Of a stretch of 64,000 nucleotides of DNA, positions 29,722-38,701 are shown piece after piece. This DNA is from Dechloromonas denitrificans (GTDB lineage: Bacteria; Pseudomonadota; Gammaproteobacteria; Burkholderiales; Rhodocyclaceae). Every line of letters begins with the position of its first letter. Position 1 is the first letter of the stretch. Both the position numbers and the translations under genes were made by a program. The notes beneath the pieces were generated by a model, which searched no databases, was not told where the DNA came from, and saw only the letters and a program-made list of their open reading frames with translations. The stretch spans positions 223,750 through 287,749 of the forward strand of contig NZ_LODL01000021.1 in assembly GCF_001551835.1 (NCBI RefSeq), read 5' to 3'.

Positions 29722-30668
29722 TCGGAATCTCCGGTTGCACGGGTTTCATTGGAGCCCGTCTGGGAGCGATGCTGAGTAAGTCCGATGTGCCATGGGTGGG
29801 GCTGGCGCGTAGTAGTGATTCATTTCCTGAGTGCCGAATTGCAGATCTAAGCAACTCGTTGGCATTGACCGCTGCATGTGCCGGACTGGATACACTGTTT
29901 CACTGCGCTGGCTATGCGCACGCTTTTTCAGCAGTGAATGGCAATGATTCGAAGCGTCACCAGGAAATTAATTTCGAGGGGACCCGCAATTTGGTGGAGG
30001 CTGCCGGACAGGCTGGAGTCAAACGCTTTGTCTTTCTCTCCAGTGTAAAAGCGATGGCGGAGCCCGGTGATGCGCTGGTCGAGGAGGATTTCGAGGGGGA
30101 GCCCAATACCGCTTACGGTCGGTCAAAGCGCGCAGCGGAGAGGGCTGTGCTGGAGGTGGGGCAACGTCACGGCATGCATGTCGTGAATTTGCGATTGGCT
30201 ATGGTCTATGGCAGTGGTGGGCGAGGTAATCTTGAGCGCATGGGACGGCTAGTCCGGCTTGGGGGGTTTCCACCATTGCCCGAGACAGGGAACCATCGAT
30301 CATTGGTGCATATTGAAGACGTGCTTGCCGCAACGAGGCTGGTCGCCGAAGATGATCGCGCCAATGGGCGTACCTATATTGTGGCGTCGCCTGAGGCACC
30401 CTCGGGGCGCCAATTGTATGATGCGTTGCGAGAGGCGCTGGGGTTAACACCCTGTGCCTGGGCCGTTCCCGCGTCTGCGCTTCGGATGGTTGCGCGTGTT
30501 TTCGATGGAGTGGAGTTCGTTACGCGCCGCCGCATACCGTTGGATAGCGAGGCGCTGGAGCGACTGCTTGGCTCGGCTTGGTATTCTCCGGCTCGGCTTG
30601 AGCGCGAGCTTGGCTGGCAAGCTCGTATATCTTTGGCTGAAGGCCTACAGGAAATGTTCAGGCAGTGA
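29718..30668 (+). CDS. NAD-dependent sugar epimerase/reductase, WbpV-like
   Basis: A 316-residue short-chain dehydrogenase-type protein with ISGCTGFIGARLG, LDTLFHCAGYAHAF, FLSSVKAMAEPG, and NTAYGRSKRAAERAV with the Y-x3-K pair. The order reductase, small phosphoglycosyl transferase, WbpM-like dehydratase repeats that of O-antigen loci in which WbpV/WbpM make UDP-N-acetyl-D-quinovosamine. I therefore infer reduction of a UDP-4-keto-6-deoxy-HexNAc, but a UDP-hexose 4-epimerase is possible. It overlaps genes on both sides by 4 bases. Confidence 0.8.
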   Translation: MIGISGCTGFIGARLGAMLSKSDVPWVGLARSSDSFPECRIADLSNSLALTAACAGLDTLFHCAGYAHAFSAVNGNDSKRHQEINFEGTRNLVEAAGQAGVKRFVFLSSVKAMAEPGDALVEEDFEGEPNTAYGRSKRAAERAVLEVGQRHGMHVVNLRLAMVYGSGGRGNLERMGRLVRLGGFPPLPETGNHRSLVHIEDVLAATRLVAEDDRANGRTYIVASPEAPSGRQLYDALREALGLTPCAWAVPASALRMVARVFDGVEFVTRRRIPLDSEALERLLGSAWYSPARLERELGWQARISLAEGLQEMFRQ

Positions 30669-31225
30669 AACGATTATTCGATTTGTTGCTGGCGCTATTG
30701 GCTGCCAGCGTTCTGGTTTTTGTTATCTTGGTGGTCTCCGCGGCAGTCAAATTAACTTCTCCAGGTCCAATATTTTATTGGTCGGATCGGGTTGGTCGGC
30801 ATAACAGTATTTTCAAGATGCCAAAATTTCGTAGCATGCGCATCGGAACACCAGCGGTGGCCACCCATCTGTTGAAGGATCCGAATGTCTATCTGACGCC
30901 GATTGGCTCATTTCTGCGCAAATCGAGCCTGGATGAATTGCCTCAGCTCTGGAGCATTCTGGTGGGAGATATGAGTTTCGTCGGTCCTCGGCCGGCCTTG
31001 TTTAATCAGGATGACCTGGTAGCTTTGCGTACTGAACTCGGGGTGCATGAACTATTGCCGGGTTTGACCGGGTGGGCGCAAGTCAATGGGCGGGATGAGT
31101 TGCCGATTCCGGAAAAGGTGAAACTTGATGCCGAGTACCTTCAGCGCCGGTCTCTATTCTTCGATATTCATATTTTGTGGCTGACCTTCGTCAAGGTCTT
31201 GCGGCGTGATGGCGTTTCTCATTGA
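30665..31225 (+). CDS. Small initiating phosphoglycosyl transferase (PglC/WcaJ C-domain type)
   Basis: Transfers a sugar-1-phosphate from a UDP-sugar to undecaprenyl phosphate, starting each repeat unit at the inner membrane. The 186-residue protein has only the catalytic domain with one N-terminal hydrophobic re-entrant helix (LLLALLAASVLVFVILVVSA). Family motifs are SPGPIFYWSDRVGRHN, FKMPKFRSMRIG, LRKSSLDELPQLW, MSFVGPRPALF and LPGLTGWAQVNGRDE, which hold the catalytic D-E pair. Start is GTG 30665 with a 4-base overlap of the preceding gene. The neighbouring WbpV- and WbpM-like genes suggest UDP-QuiNAc or a related 6-deoxy amino sugar as donor. Confidence 0.92.
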   Translation: MKRLFDLLLALLAASVLVFVILVVSAAVKLTSPGPIFYWSDRVGRHNSIFKMPKFRSMRIGTPAVATHLLKDPNVYLTPIGSFLRKSSLDELPQLWSILVGDMSFVGPRPALFNQDDLVALRTELGVHELLPGLTGWAQVNGRDELPIPEKVKLDAEYLQRRSLFFDIHILWLTFVKVLRRDGVSH

Positions 31226-31299
31226 TTTATTTCCAGCGGGTTAAAATAGGCGGTTTCGATCGTGTTTGGTCGGCTATTTAACTTTTCGGAATCTGCTGA

Positions 31300-33114
31300 A
31301 TGACTAATCCACGTACCTTGGCCGCGTTTCTCCACGATCTGGTGGCGGCTGCGCTGGCGTGGATGCTCGCTTTCTGGCTGCGCTTCAATTTTGACGTGCC
31401 AGCTGAGTTTGCGCATTCGGCTACTTACTCGCTGCTTTGGGTGTTGCCGCTCTTCGGTTCGTTGTTTTTTGTTTTTGGCCTGTATCGCGGATTGTGGCGT
31501 TTTGCCAGTCTGTCTGATTTGCAGCACATCCTTTCTGCGGTGCTGACCGGTGCCGTTTTAACGATGGTAGCCGTCGTTTTTCTTGGTCTGGGGCCGATTC
31601 CCCGTTCAGTACTGGTCTTGCATCCGCTGCTCCTGGCGTTGGTGATGGGCGGGAGTCGCTTTGCCTATCGTAGCTGGAAGGAGCACCGTCTTTACGGTCC
31701 GGCCAAAATGCGTGGGCAACCGGTGCTTGTCCTTGGTGCCGGGGAGGCAGCAGATTCGTTGTTGCGGGAATTGAATCGTAGCGGCCTGTGGTATGCGGTG
31801 GCGCTGGTCGATGACAACCCGGCTAAGGTGGGGCGTCGGCTGCGTGGTTTGCCTGTCTTTGGGCCGTTGGCCAATGTGCCGGAGGTTGCCGAAAAATATG
31901 GCGTCAAGCATGTCGTGATGGCCTTGCCCGGCGCCAAATCCGGCGAGCGGCGGCGGGCTGCAGAGTTGGCGGCAGCTGCGGGCTTGACCGTGATGACGAT
32001 GCCTTCCTACGATGATTTGTTGGCCGGGCGTCTGTCTGTTTCCAACATCCGTCGCGTTGAGTTGGAGGATCTGCTTGGGCGCGACGCTGTTTCTCTGGAT
32101 GATGCCGGCTTGCATGAGCTGCTGACCGGGCGTGTTGTCCTTGTCAGTGGGGCGGGAGGCTCGATTGGCTCAGAGTTGTGCCGCCAGATTGCTCGTTTTG
32201 AGCCATCGCGCCTAGTCTTGCTGGAGGCCTCTGAGTTCGCCTTGTATCGGATTGACGAGGAGTTGAAACAGTCCTTCCCCAAGCTTGAGTGTGGTTGTTG
32301 GGCGGGGGATGTGCGGGATGCCGAGCGAGTGGCGGAAATTCTGGCGGCTGAACAACCCGCTGTTATTTTCCACGCCGCAGCCTACAAGCATGTTCCTTTG
32401 ATGGAGCATGCCAATGCCTGGCAGGCGGTTCGGACAAACGCCCTCGGCACCGTGACGCTAGCTCGGGCGGCGCAACGGGCGGGGGTCGACAAGTTCGTGT
32501 TGATCTCCACCGACAAGGCAGTCAATCCGACTAACGTGATGGGGGCGAGCAAGCGTCTGGCTGAGCGCCTTTGTCGGGTGACCCAAGCTGCTGGTGGGAC
32601 GCGTTTTATTACGGTGCGTTTCGGCAACGTGCTGGGTAGCAATGGGAGTGTGATTCCCAAGTTCCGTGAGCAGATTTCGCGTGGTGGGCCGGTTACCGTG
32701 ACTCACCCGGATATCGTGCGTTATTTCATGACCATACCCGAGGCAGCGCAGTTGGTTTTACAGGCGGGCTGGATGGGGCTGGGGGGCGAGATATTTGTCT
32801 TGGACATGGGTGAGCCGGTAAAAATTGTCGATCTGGCACGTGACATGATTCGGCTGTCCGGATTTTCCGAGGACGATATTCCGCTTGAGTTCACCGGCTT
32901 GCGTCCCGGAGAAAAGCTTTACGAAGAGTTACTGGCCGATGGTGAGGCAACTTTGCCGACGCCGCATCCAAAGCTGCGCATAGCCAAGCAGGCCGACAGC
33001 ATGAGTGATCTCGAATTTCAAGAGCTGCTGGACTGGCTGGCGCCCAGTGTGCGTGAGGTGGCCGTCGTCAAGACGGGCTTGCAGCGCTTTGTGCCTGAAT
33101 ATGTGATGAATTGA
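31300..33114 (+). CDS. wbpM: Membrane nucleotide-sugar 4,6-dehydratase, WbpM/CapD family
   Basis: A 604-residue protein. Four transmembrane segments fill about residues 10-120, a first Rossmann-like domain follows (VLVLGAGEAADSLLREL), and the catalytic dehydratase domain begins VVLVSGAGGSIGSELCRQI. HAAAYKHVPLMEHANAWQAV, LISTDKAVNPTNVMGASKRL and RFGNVLGSNGSVIPKF are typical. In VMGASK a Met stands where short-chain enzymes have Tyr, as expected for WbpM-type enzymes. It should convert UDP-GlcNAc to the UDP-4-keto-6-deoxy sugar at the inner membrane. It is the last gene of the polysaccharide cluster. 74 bases separate it from the transferase gene. Confidence 0.92.
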   Translation: MTNPRTLAAFLHDLVAAALAWMLAFWLRFNFDVPAEFAHSATYSLLWVLPLFGSLFFVFGLYRGLWRFASLSDLQHILSAVLTGAVLTMVAVVFLGLGPIPRSVLVLHPLLLALVMGGSRFAYRSWKEHRLYGPAKMRGQPVLVLGAGEAADSLLRELNRSGLWYAVALVDDNPAKVGRRLRGLPVFGPLANVPEVAEKYGVKHVVMALPGAKSGERRRAAELAAAAGLTVMTMPSYDDLLAGRLSVSNIRRVELEDLLGRDAVSLDDAGLHELLTGRVVLVSGAGGSIGSELCRQIARFEPSRLVLLEASEFALYRIDEELKQSFPKLECGCWAGDVRDAERVAEILAAEQPAVIFHAAAYKHVPLMEHANAWQAVRTNALGTVTLARAAQRAGVDKFVLISTDKAVNPTNVMGASKRLAERLCRVTQAAGGTRFITVRFGNVLGSNGSVIPKFREQISRGGPVTVTHPDIVRYFMTIPEAAQLVLQAGWMGLGGEIFVLDMGEPVKIVDLARDMIRLSGFSEDDIPLEFTGLRPGEKLYEELLADGEATLPTPHPKLRIAKQADSMSDLEFQELLDWLAPSVREVAVVKTGLQRFVPEYVMN

Positions 33115-33161
33115 TTCGTTGGGAGGCGTGGCGCCTTCCTTCTCTGTAAACGGAGTATTCC

Positions 33162-35099
33162 TTGAGTATTGAATTCCTTGATCTTTCCCAGCAGATCTCT
33201 GCTGGTGGCACGGTTCGCTTGCCAGGCTCAAAAAGCATCTCCAACCGGGTTTTGTTGCTGGCTGCGCTGGCTGAAGGTGAAACCGAAGTTCGCGACTTGC
33301 TCGCTTCCGATGATACCGAGCGCATGCTCGATGCCCTTAAAACGCTTGGTGTTGGTGTTGACGCGCTGGCTGGGGAAAGTTGGCGGATCAAGGGTTGTGG
33401 CGGGAGGTTTCCGGTCAGGCAGGCCGAGTTGTTTCTTGGCAATGCCGGCACCGCATTTCGGCCACTGACGGCGGCGCTGGCGCTGGCTGGCGGTGATTAC
33501 GTGCTGAGGGGCGTGGCGCGCATGCACGAGCGGCCGATTGGCGACTTGGTCGATGGCCTGCGCCAGTTGGGGGGCAATGTTACCTATCTGGCCAACGATG
33601 GTTTTCCGCCGCTGCATCTTAAGCCGGCGACGATTCGTGCCGGGGGCACGGTTCAGGTGCGCGGCGATGTCTCCAGTCAATTTTTGACCGGTTTGCTGAT
33701 GGCGCTGCCCTTGACTGGCGAGACTGCTACGGTCGACGTGATTGGGGAGCTGATTTCCAAGCCCTACATTGAAATCACGTTGGCCATCATGGCGCGCTTT
33801 GGTGTGCAGGTGCAGCGCGAAGGTTGGCAGCGTTTCACGGTGCCGGCCGGCAGTCGTTATGTTTCGCCGGGAACGGTTTATGTCGAGGGTGATGCTTCGT
33901 CGGCATCTTATTTCCTCGCTCTGGGGGCGATTGGCGGTGGACCGGTGCGTGTCGAGGGTGTCGGTCGCGACTCGATTCAGGGCGATGTTCGCTTTGCCGA
34001 GGCTTTGGCGCAAATGGGCGCCGAAATCGAGATGGGGCCGAACTGGATGGCGGCGCGGGCGCCCAAGTCGGGTCTTGTTGCGGTCGACCTTGATTGCAAT
34101 CACATTCCCGATGCTGCGATGACGCTGGCGACGACGGCCTTGTTCGCCAAAGGTACTACCACGCTACGCAATATTGCCAGTTGGCGGGTCAAGGAAACCG
34201 ACCGCATTGCTGCCATGGCGACCGAACTGCGCAAGTTGGGGGCGGTGGTTGAGGAGGGTGAGGATTTCATCCGCGTTACGCCGGCCGACCTGAAGCCGGC
34301 GGCAATCGATACTTACGACGATCACCGGATGGCGATGTGTTTCTCCTTGGTGGCGTTTGGCACGCCATTGCGTATCAACGATCCGAAGTGCGTGGCCAAG
34401 ACCTTCCCAGATTACTTCGAGCGTTTCGCTGGCGTTACTCAAGCTGCGCCGGTGGTTGCCATCGACGGTCCCTCGGCTTCGGGCAAGGGAACGGTCGCGG
34501 CACGCGTCGCGGCAGCGCTCGGTTTTGCCTATCTCGATTCCGGAGCCCTGTACCGGTTGACCGCGCTGGCGGCGCAACGGGCGGGCGTGGATTGGGCCGA
34601 TGAAGAGCGTGTGGCGGCAATTGCTGCGGCGCTGGATGTCGAATTCCTTGAAAACGAAATTCGCCTGGACGGGCAATTGGTCGGCGATGCGATCCGCACC
34701 GAGGCAATGTCGGCCGGGGCCTCGAAAGTGGCGGCTTTGCCGGCGGTGCGCGAGGCCTTGCTGTTCCGTCAGCGTGCCTTCAATACCAAACCCGGTTTGG
34801 TCGGCGATGGCCGCGACATGGGCTCGGTCATCTTCCCGCATGCCCCGCTCAAGGTCTTCCTGACGGCGAGTGCCGAAGTACGCGCCGAGCGCCGTTATAA
34901 GCAGTTGATCGAAAAAGGATTATCTGCTAATCTCACGGACCTTCTGCTAGATCTTCAGCAACGTGACGAGCGCGATTCGCAGCGCAGCGTTGCTCCGCTC
35001 AGGCAGGAGCGTGATGCCAAATTGCTCGATACCACCGGGCTCACCATCGAACAGGCGGTGGATCAGGTGCTGGTGTGGAGCAGGGAAGCGTTGAAGTAA
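33162..35099 (+). CDS. aroA-cmk: Fused EPSP synthase and cytidylate kinase
   Basis: One 645-residue polypeptide. Residues 1 to about 427 are 5-enolpyruvylshikimate-3-phosphate synthase ([84 protein letters not shown]), the sixth step of the shikimate pathway. Residues from about 430 are cytidylate kinase ([61 protein letters not shown]). There is almost no linker. A fusion of these normally adjacent genes is known in some Betaproteobacteria. The start is TTG 33162 with CGGAG 6 bases upstream; no suitable ATG lies nearby. rpsA and ihfB follow. Confidence 0.96.
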   Translation: MSIEFLDLSQQISAGGTVRLPGSKSISNRVLLLAALAEGETEVRDLLASDDTERMLDALKTLGVGVDALAGESWRIKGCGGRFPVRQAELFLGNAGTAFRPLTAALALAGGDYVLRGVARMHERPIGDLVDGLRQLGGNVTYLANDGFPPLHLKPATIRAGGTVQVRGDVSSQFLTGLLMALPLTGETATVDVIGELISKPYIEITLAIMARFGVQVQREGWQRFTVPAGSRYVSPGTVYVEGDASSASYFLALGAIGGGPVRVEGVGRDSIQGDVRFAEALAQMGAEIEMGPNWMAARAPKSGLVAVDLDCNHIPDAAMTLATTALFAKGTTTLRNIASWRVKETDRIAAMATELRKLGAVVEEGEDFIRVTPADLKPAAIDTYDDHRMAMCFSLVAFGTPLRINDPKCVAKTFPDYFERFAGVTQAAPVVAIDGPSASGKGTVAARVAAALGFAYLDSGALYRLTALAAQRAGVDWADEERVAAIAAALDVEFLENEIRLDGQLVGDAIRTEAMSAGASKVAALPAVREALLFRQRAFNTKPGLVGDGRDMGSVIFPHAPLKVFLTASAEVRAERRYKQLIEKGLSANLTDLLLDLQQRDERDSQRSVAPLRQERDAKLLDTTGLTIEQAVDQVLVWSREALK

Positions 35100-35190
35100 G
35101 GTGTTGCCGGCTGCAATGGTCGGCAATATGTTTGAAACCTCTAACCCGCTGTGAATTTCACGGTTCGCGGCATGAAAGTTCTCTCCGTCA

Positions 35191-36870
35191 ATGGAATCTT
35201 TTGCTCAACTATTTGAAGAATCCCTGGCTCGCCAGGAAATGCGTCAAGGCGAAGTCATCACTGCAGAAGTGGTGCTCATCGATCACAACTTCGTTGTGGT
35301 CAATGCCGGCCTGAAATCGGAATCCTATGTTCCGCTCGAAGAATTCCTGAACGATCAGGGCGAACTCGAAGTGCAAGTGGGCGATTTCGTCCAAGTTGCC
35401 ATCGAGATGCTGGAAGACGGCTACGGCGCAACCCGCCTGTCGCGCGATCGCGCCAAGCGCATCGCTGCCTGGAACTTCCTGGAACAGGCCCTGAACGACA
35501 ATACCCTGGTTACCGGCACCATCACCGGCAAGGTCAAGGGCGGTCTGACCGTCATGTCCAACGGCGTCCGTGCATTCCTGCCGGGTTCGCTGGTCGACAT
35601 GCGTCCGGTCAAGGACACTACCCCATACGAAGGCAAGACCCTCGAATTCAAGGTTATCAAGCTGGATCGCAAGCGCAACAACGTGGTCATGTCCCGTCGC
35701 GCCGTCCTCGAAGCCACCGCTGACAAAGATCGCGAAAAGCTGCTTGAGAACCTCAAGGAAGGCACCACCGTCAAGGGTATCGTCAAGAACATCACCGATT
35801 ACGGTGCATTCGTCGATCTCGGCGGTATCGATGGCCTGCTGCACATCACCGACCTGGCCTGGCGCCGTGTCCGTCACCCGTCCGAAGTGCTGGCCGTGGG
35901 CGACGAAGTTACCGCCAAGATCCTCAAGTTCGACGCCGAGAAGAACCGCGTCTCCCTGGGTATGAAGCAACTGGGCGACGATCCGTGGGTTGGTATTGCC
36001 CGCCGTTACCCGGCCGGCACCCGCCTGTTCGGCAAGGTCACCAACCTGACCGACTACGGTTCATTTGTTGAAATCGAACAAGGCATCGAAGGTCTGGTTC
36101 ACGTTTCCGAAATGGATTGGACCAACAAGAACGTTCATCCGTCCAAGGTTGTTTCCTTGGGTGATGAAGTCGAAGTCATGATCCTAGAAATCGACGAAGA
36201 GCGTCGCCGTATTTCCCTCGGCATGAAGCAATGCCTGCCGAATCCGTGGGATGATTTCGCGATGAACCAGAAGAAGGGCGACAAGGTTCGCGGTGCGATC
36301 AAGTCGATCACCGACTTCGGTATCTTCATTGGCCTGCCTGGCGGCATCGACGGCCTGGTTCACCTGTCCGACCTGTCCTGGAGCAGCACTGGCGAAGAAG
36401 CCATCCGCAACTTCAAGAAGGGTGACGAAGTTGAAGCCGTCGTGCTCGGTATCGACGTCGAGAAGGAACGTATCTCCCTCGGCATCAAGCAGCTCGAAGG
36501 CGACCCGTACACCAACTTCATTGCTACCCACGAAAAGAACAGCATCGTGCGCGCTACCGTCAAGACGGTTGATGCCCGCGGCGCCGTGATGACGCTGGAT
36601 GGCGAGAACGAAGGTTACCTGCGCGCTTCCGAGTTCTCCCGTGATCGTATCGACGACCTGTCGCAGCACCTGAAGGTGGGTGACGAGGTTGAAGTCATGA
36701 TCATCAACGTGGATCGCAAGACCCGTGGTATCAACCTGTCCGTCAAGGCCAAGGATCAAGCCGAGCAGCACGAAGCGATGCAGAAGTTCTCTGCCGAGTC
36801 GAATTCTGCTGCTTCTGGTACGACCAACCTGGGCGCCCTGCTGAAGGCCAAGCTTAACCAGCAAGGCTGA
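35191..36870 (+). CDS. rpsA: 30S ribosomal protein S1
   Basis: Binds mRNA on the small ribosomal subunit and helps to start translation. The 559-residue protein contains six S1 RNA-binding repeats; the four C-terminal ones are clear from the repeated pattern [21 protein letters not shown], then LHxTDLxW, and [12 protein letters not shown] endings. Length is normal for proteobacteria. It follows aroA-cmk after 91 bases and precedes ihfB, the conserved cmk-rpsA-ihfB order. Codons are strongly biased to C/G-ending forms, as expected for a highly expressed gene. S1 genes are often autoregulated, but I do not see a certain control structure in the leader. Confidence 0.98.
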   Translation: MESFAQLFEESLARQEMRQGEVITAEVVLIDHNFVVVNAGLKSESYVPLEEFLNDQGELEVQVGDFVQVAIEMLEDGYGATRLSRDRAKRIAAWNFLEQALNDNTLVTGTITGKVKGGLTVMSNGVRAFLPGSLVDMRPVKDTTPYEGKTLEFKVIKLDRKRNNVVMSRRAVLEATADKDREKLLENLKEGTTVKGIVKNITDYGAFVDLGGIDGLLHITDLAWRRVRHPSEVLAVGDEVTAKILKFDAEKNRVSLGMKQLGDDPWVGIARRYPAGTRLFGKVTNLTDYGSFVEIEQGIEGLVHVSEMDWTNKNVHPSKVVSLGDEVEVMILEIDEERRRISLGMKQCLPNPWDDFAMNQKKGDKVRGAIKSITDFGIFIGLPGGIDGLVHLSDLSWSSTGEEAIRNFKKGDEVEAVVLGIDVEKERISLGIKQLEGDPYTNFIATHEKNSIVRATVKTVDARGAVMTLDGENEGYLRASEFSRDRIDDLSQHLKVGDEVEVMIINVDRKTRGINLSVKAKDQAEQHEAMQKFSAESNSAASGTTNLGALLKAKLNQQG

Positions 36871-36882
36871 TAGGCATAAAGC

Positions 36883-37167
36883 ATGACCAAATCCGAGCTC
36901 ATCGCCCGGCTGGCGGAGCGGTTTCCGCAGTTGGTGGCGAAGGATGCTGATTTTGCGGTCAAGATGATTCTCGATGCGATGTCCGATGCACTTGTGCGCG
37001 GGGATCGTATCGAGATCCGCGGATTCGGCAGCTTTGCGCTCAACTACCGGCCACCACGCACCGGTCGTAACCCCAAGTCGGGGGAGAAGGTCAGCGTTCC
37101 TGCCAAGTGGGTTCCCCACTTCAAGGCGGGCAAAGAACTGCGTGAGCGGGTTGATCAGGCGATCTGA
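36883..37167 (+). CDS. ihfB: Integration host factor, beta subunit
   Basis: DNA-bending protein acting as a heterodimer with IhfA. The 94-residue product has the HU/IHF layout: [15 protein letters not shown] helix, the [12 protein letters not shown] helix, [20 protein letters not shown], and the DNA-contact arm around [28 protein letters not shown] with the conserved Pro. It is beta rather than alpha because of the [12 protein letters not shown] arm and its position after rpsA. It lies 12 bases after rpsA, and a terminator follows. Confidence 0.97.
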   Translation: MTKSELIARLAERFPQLVAKDADFAVKMILDAMSDALVRGDRIEIRGFGSFALNYRPPRTGRNPKSGEKVSVPAKWVPHFKAGKELRERVDQAI

Positions 37168-37201
37168 CAGTCCGCTGAGCAGACGCAATGTGGTAGATTC
37201 A

Positions 37202-37231
37202 GGGCAGTGAATGATTTCACTGCCCTTTTTT
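37202..37231 (+). terminator. Rho-independent terminator after ihfB
   Basis: A perfect 10-base stem GGGCAGTGAA (37202-37211) and TTCACTGCCC (37216-37225) with a TGAT loop is followed by six T. It is a textbook intrinsic terminator for the aroA-cmk/rpsA/ihfB unit. It ends only about 11 bases before the lapA start codon, which leaves almost no space for a separate lapA promoter and leader. Confidence 0.9.
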
Positions 37232-37241
37232 ATTGAATGCC

Positions 37242-37523
37242 ATGACAGCACTGACTTGGGCCATCCGGCTCATTATTTTTTCCTTTCTGGTCGTTTTTGC
37301 GGTGCAGAACACCGATCCGGTGGTTCTGAACTTCGTCCTCGGTCAGGCCTGGCAGGCACCGCTGGTCATCGTGCTGCTTGCCTTTTTCGTCGGCGGTGCA
37401 ATGCTCGGTGTGCTATCGCTGCTTGGCGTGATCTATCGCCAGCGCCGGGAAATCGCGCGCCTGAAGCGTGCGGTCGACAAACCTCAGTCCGTCATTTCGC
37501 AGGAACCCCCACCGGTCGCATGA
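37242..37523 (+). CDS. lapA: Lipopolysaccharide assembly protein A domain protein
   Basis: A 93-residue inner-membrane protein with two hydrophobic segments (residues about 4-22 and 40-64), joined by the VQNTDPVVLNFVLG motif typical of LapA/YciS, and a positively charged C-terminal tail with RQRREIARLKRAV, probably a short coiled coil. With LapB it controls LpxC turnover and hence lipid A synthesis in enterobacteria. ATG 37242 is preferred; an upstream TTG at 37233 falls in the terminator T-run region. It overlaps lapB by 4 bases. Confidence 0.88.
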   Translation: MTALTWAIRLIIFSFLVVFAVQNTDPVVLNFVLGQAWQAPLVIVLLAFFVGGAMLGVLSLLGVIYRQRREIARLKRAVDKPQSVISQEPPPVA

Positions 37524-38692
37524 ACGATCTTTTTGAATACTGGCAGTTGCTGCTCATTCCCTTGTTTTTCGGGCTGGGCTGGGCGGCGGCCCGCGTTGAC
37601 ATGCGCCAGGTGGTGCTTGAATCCCGCGCCTTGCCGCGCTCCTATTTTCAGGGGCTGAATTTTCTCCTCAACGAACAGCCGGACAAGGCGATCGACTCCT
37701 TTCTCGAGGTCGCCAAGGTCGACTCGCAGACGGTTGAGCTCCACTTTGCCCTTGGTAACCTGTTTCGCCGCCGCGGGGAGACCGAGCGTGCCATTCGCCT
37801 GCACCAGAACCTGATCGATCGCCCCGATCTGGAAGAGGAGGTGCGTCTGCATGCGCTCTCCGAGCTCGGGCAGAATTTTTTGAAGGCCGGCCTGCTTGAT
37901 CGAGCTGAGGAAATTTTCAACAAGTTGAGTGGGACGACTTTCGAAATGGAAGCCAAGCGCAATCTGCTGGAAATCTACCAGGTTGAGAAAGAGTGGCTAA
38001 AGGCCATCGAGATTGCCCGCGAATTGCCGGATGGCGTAACGCAGCAGCAGGTGGCCGAGTTTTATTGCGAGTTGGCTGCCAATGAAATCATGCGCTCCAA
38101 GCCGGACTCGGCGCGCGGCTATATTGAATCTGCCATCCAGCAGAACCGGAAATGTGTCCGCGCCAGTCTGTTGCAGGGCGACCTGTTGCTCCAAGAAGGC
38201 AAGCCGGAAGCGGCCATCGAGGCCTGGCAGCGGATCGAGCAGCAGGATCCGGCCTATCTGGCTCTGGTCGCCCAGCGTCTGCTCGATACCTATCGCAAGC
38301 TGGAGCGCCGCGATGAGGGTATTGCCCTGTTGCGCGGCTATCTTGAACGCTATCCGTCGCTTGATCTGCTGGACGTCGTCTATCAGTTGATTCTCGAGGG
38401 CGAGGGAACGGAGTCCGCCTATCGCCTGGTGCGCGATGAATTACAGCGCAATCCGACCCTGCTTGGCTTGGAAAAACTGATGAGTGCCCGCCTGCCGCTG
38501 GCGCCGCCGGATGTGCGTGGCGACGTCGAACTGGCCAAGACCATCATTCAGGGCTACACCAAACGCCTGTCGCGCTATCGGTGCGATAATTGCGGCTTCA
38601 AGGCGCGACAGTTCTACTGGCGCTGTCCGGCCTGCGGCGGCTGGGAAACCTACCCACCGCGCCGTAGCGAAGAATTCGATCAAACTCTGTAG
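37520..38692 (+). CDS. lapB: Lipopolysaccharide assembly protein B (YciM)
   Basis: A 390-residue protein with one N-terminal membrane anchor (LLLIPLFFGLGWAAARVD), about nine TPR helical repeats (for example YFQGLNFLLNEQPDKAIDSF and HFALGNLFRRRGETERAIRL), and a C-terminal rubredoxin-like zinc/iron knuckle made of CDNCGF and CPACGG. All are features of LapB. In E. coli it directs FtsH to degrade LpxC and so balances LPS and phospholipid. The start at 37520 overlaps lapA by 4 bases; longer forms in frame cross the terminator and are not credible. Confidence 0.94.
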   Translation: MNDLFEYWQLLLIPLFFGLGWAAARVDMRQVVLESRALPRSYFQGLNFLLNEQPDKAIDSFLEVAKVDSQTVELHFALGNLFRRRGETERAIRLHQNLIDRPDLEEEVRLHALSELGQNFLKAGLLDRAEEIFNKLSGTTFEMEAKRNLLEIYQVEKEWLKAIEIARELPDGVTQQQVAEFYCELAANEIMRSKPDSARGYIESAIQQNRKCVRASLLQGDLLLQEGKPEAAIEAWQRIEQQDPAYLALVAQRLLDTYRKLERRDEGIALLRGYLERYPSLDLLDVVYQLILEGEGTESAYRLVRDELQRNPTLLGLEKLMSARLPLAPPDVRGDVELAKTIIQGYTKRLSRYRCDNCGFKARQFYWRCPACGGWETYPPRRSEEFDQTL

Positions 38693-38701
38693 GAAGCATT
38701 C

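Noticed and set aside
33114..33145. GC-rich inverted repeat between wbpM and aroA-cmk as terminator
   Set aside because: The arms need a bulge and no T-run follows, so it was not listed.
35140..35175. Short palindrome GTGAA-T-TTCAC in the rpsA leader as an autoregulatory hairpin
   Set aside because: Only five strong pairs with a small loop; too weak to claim as a control site.
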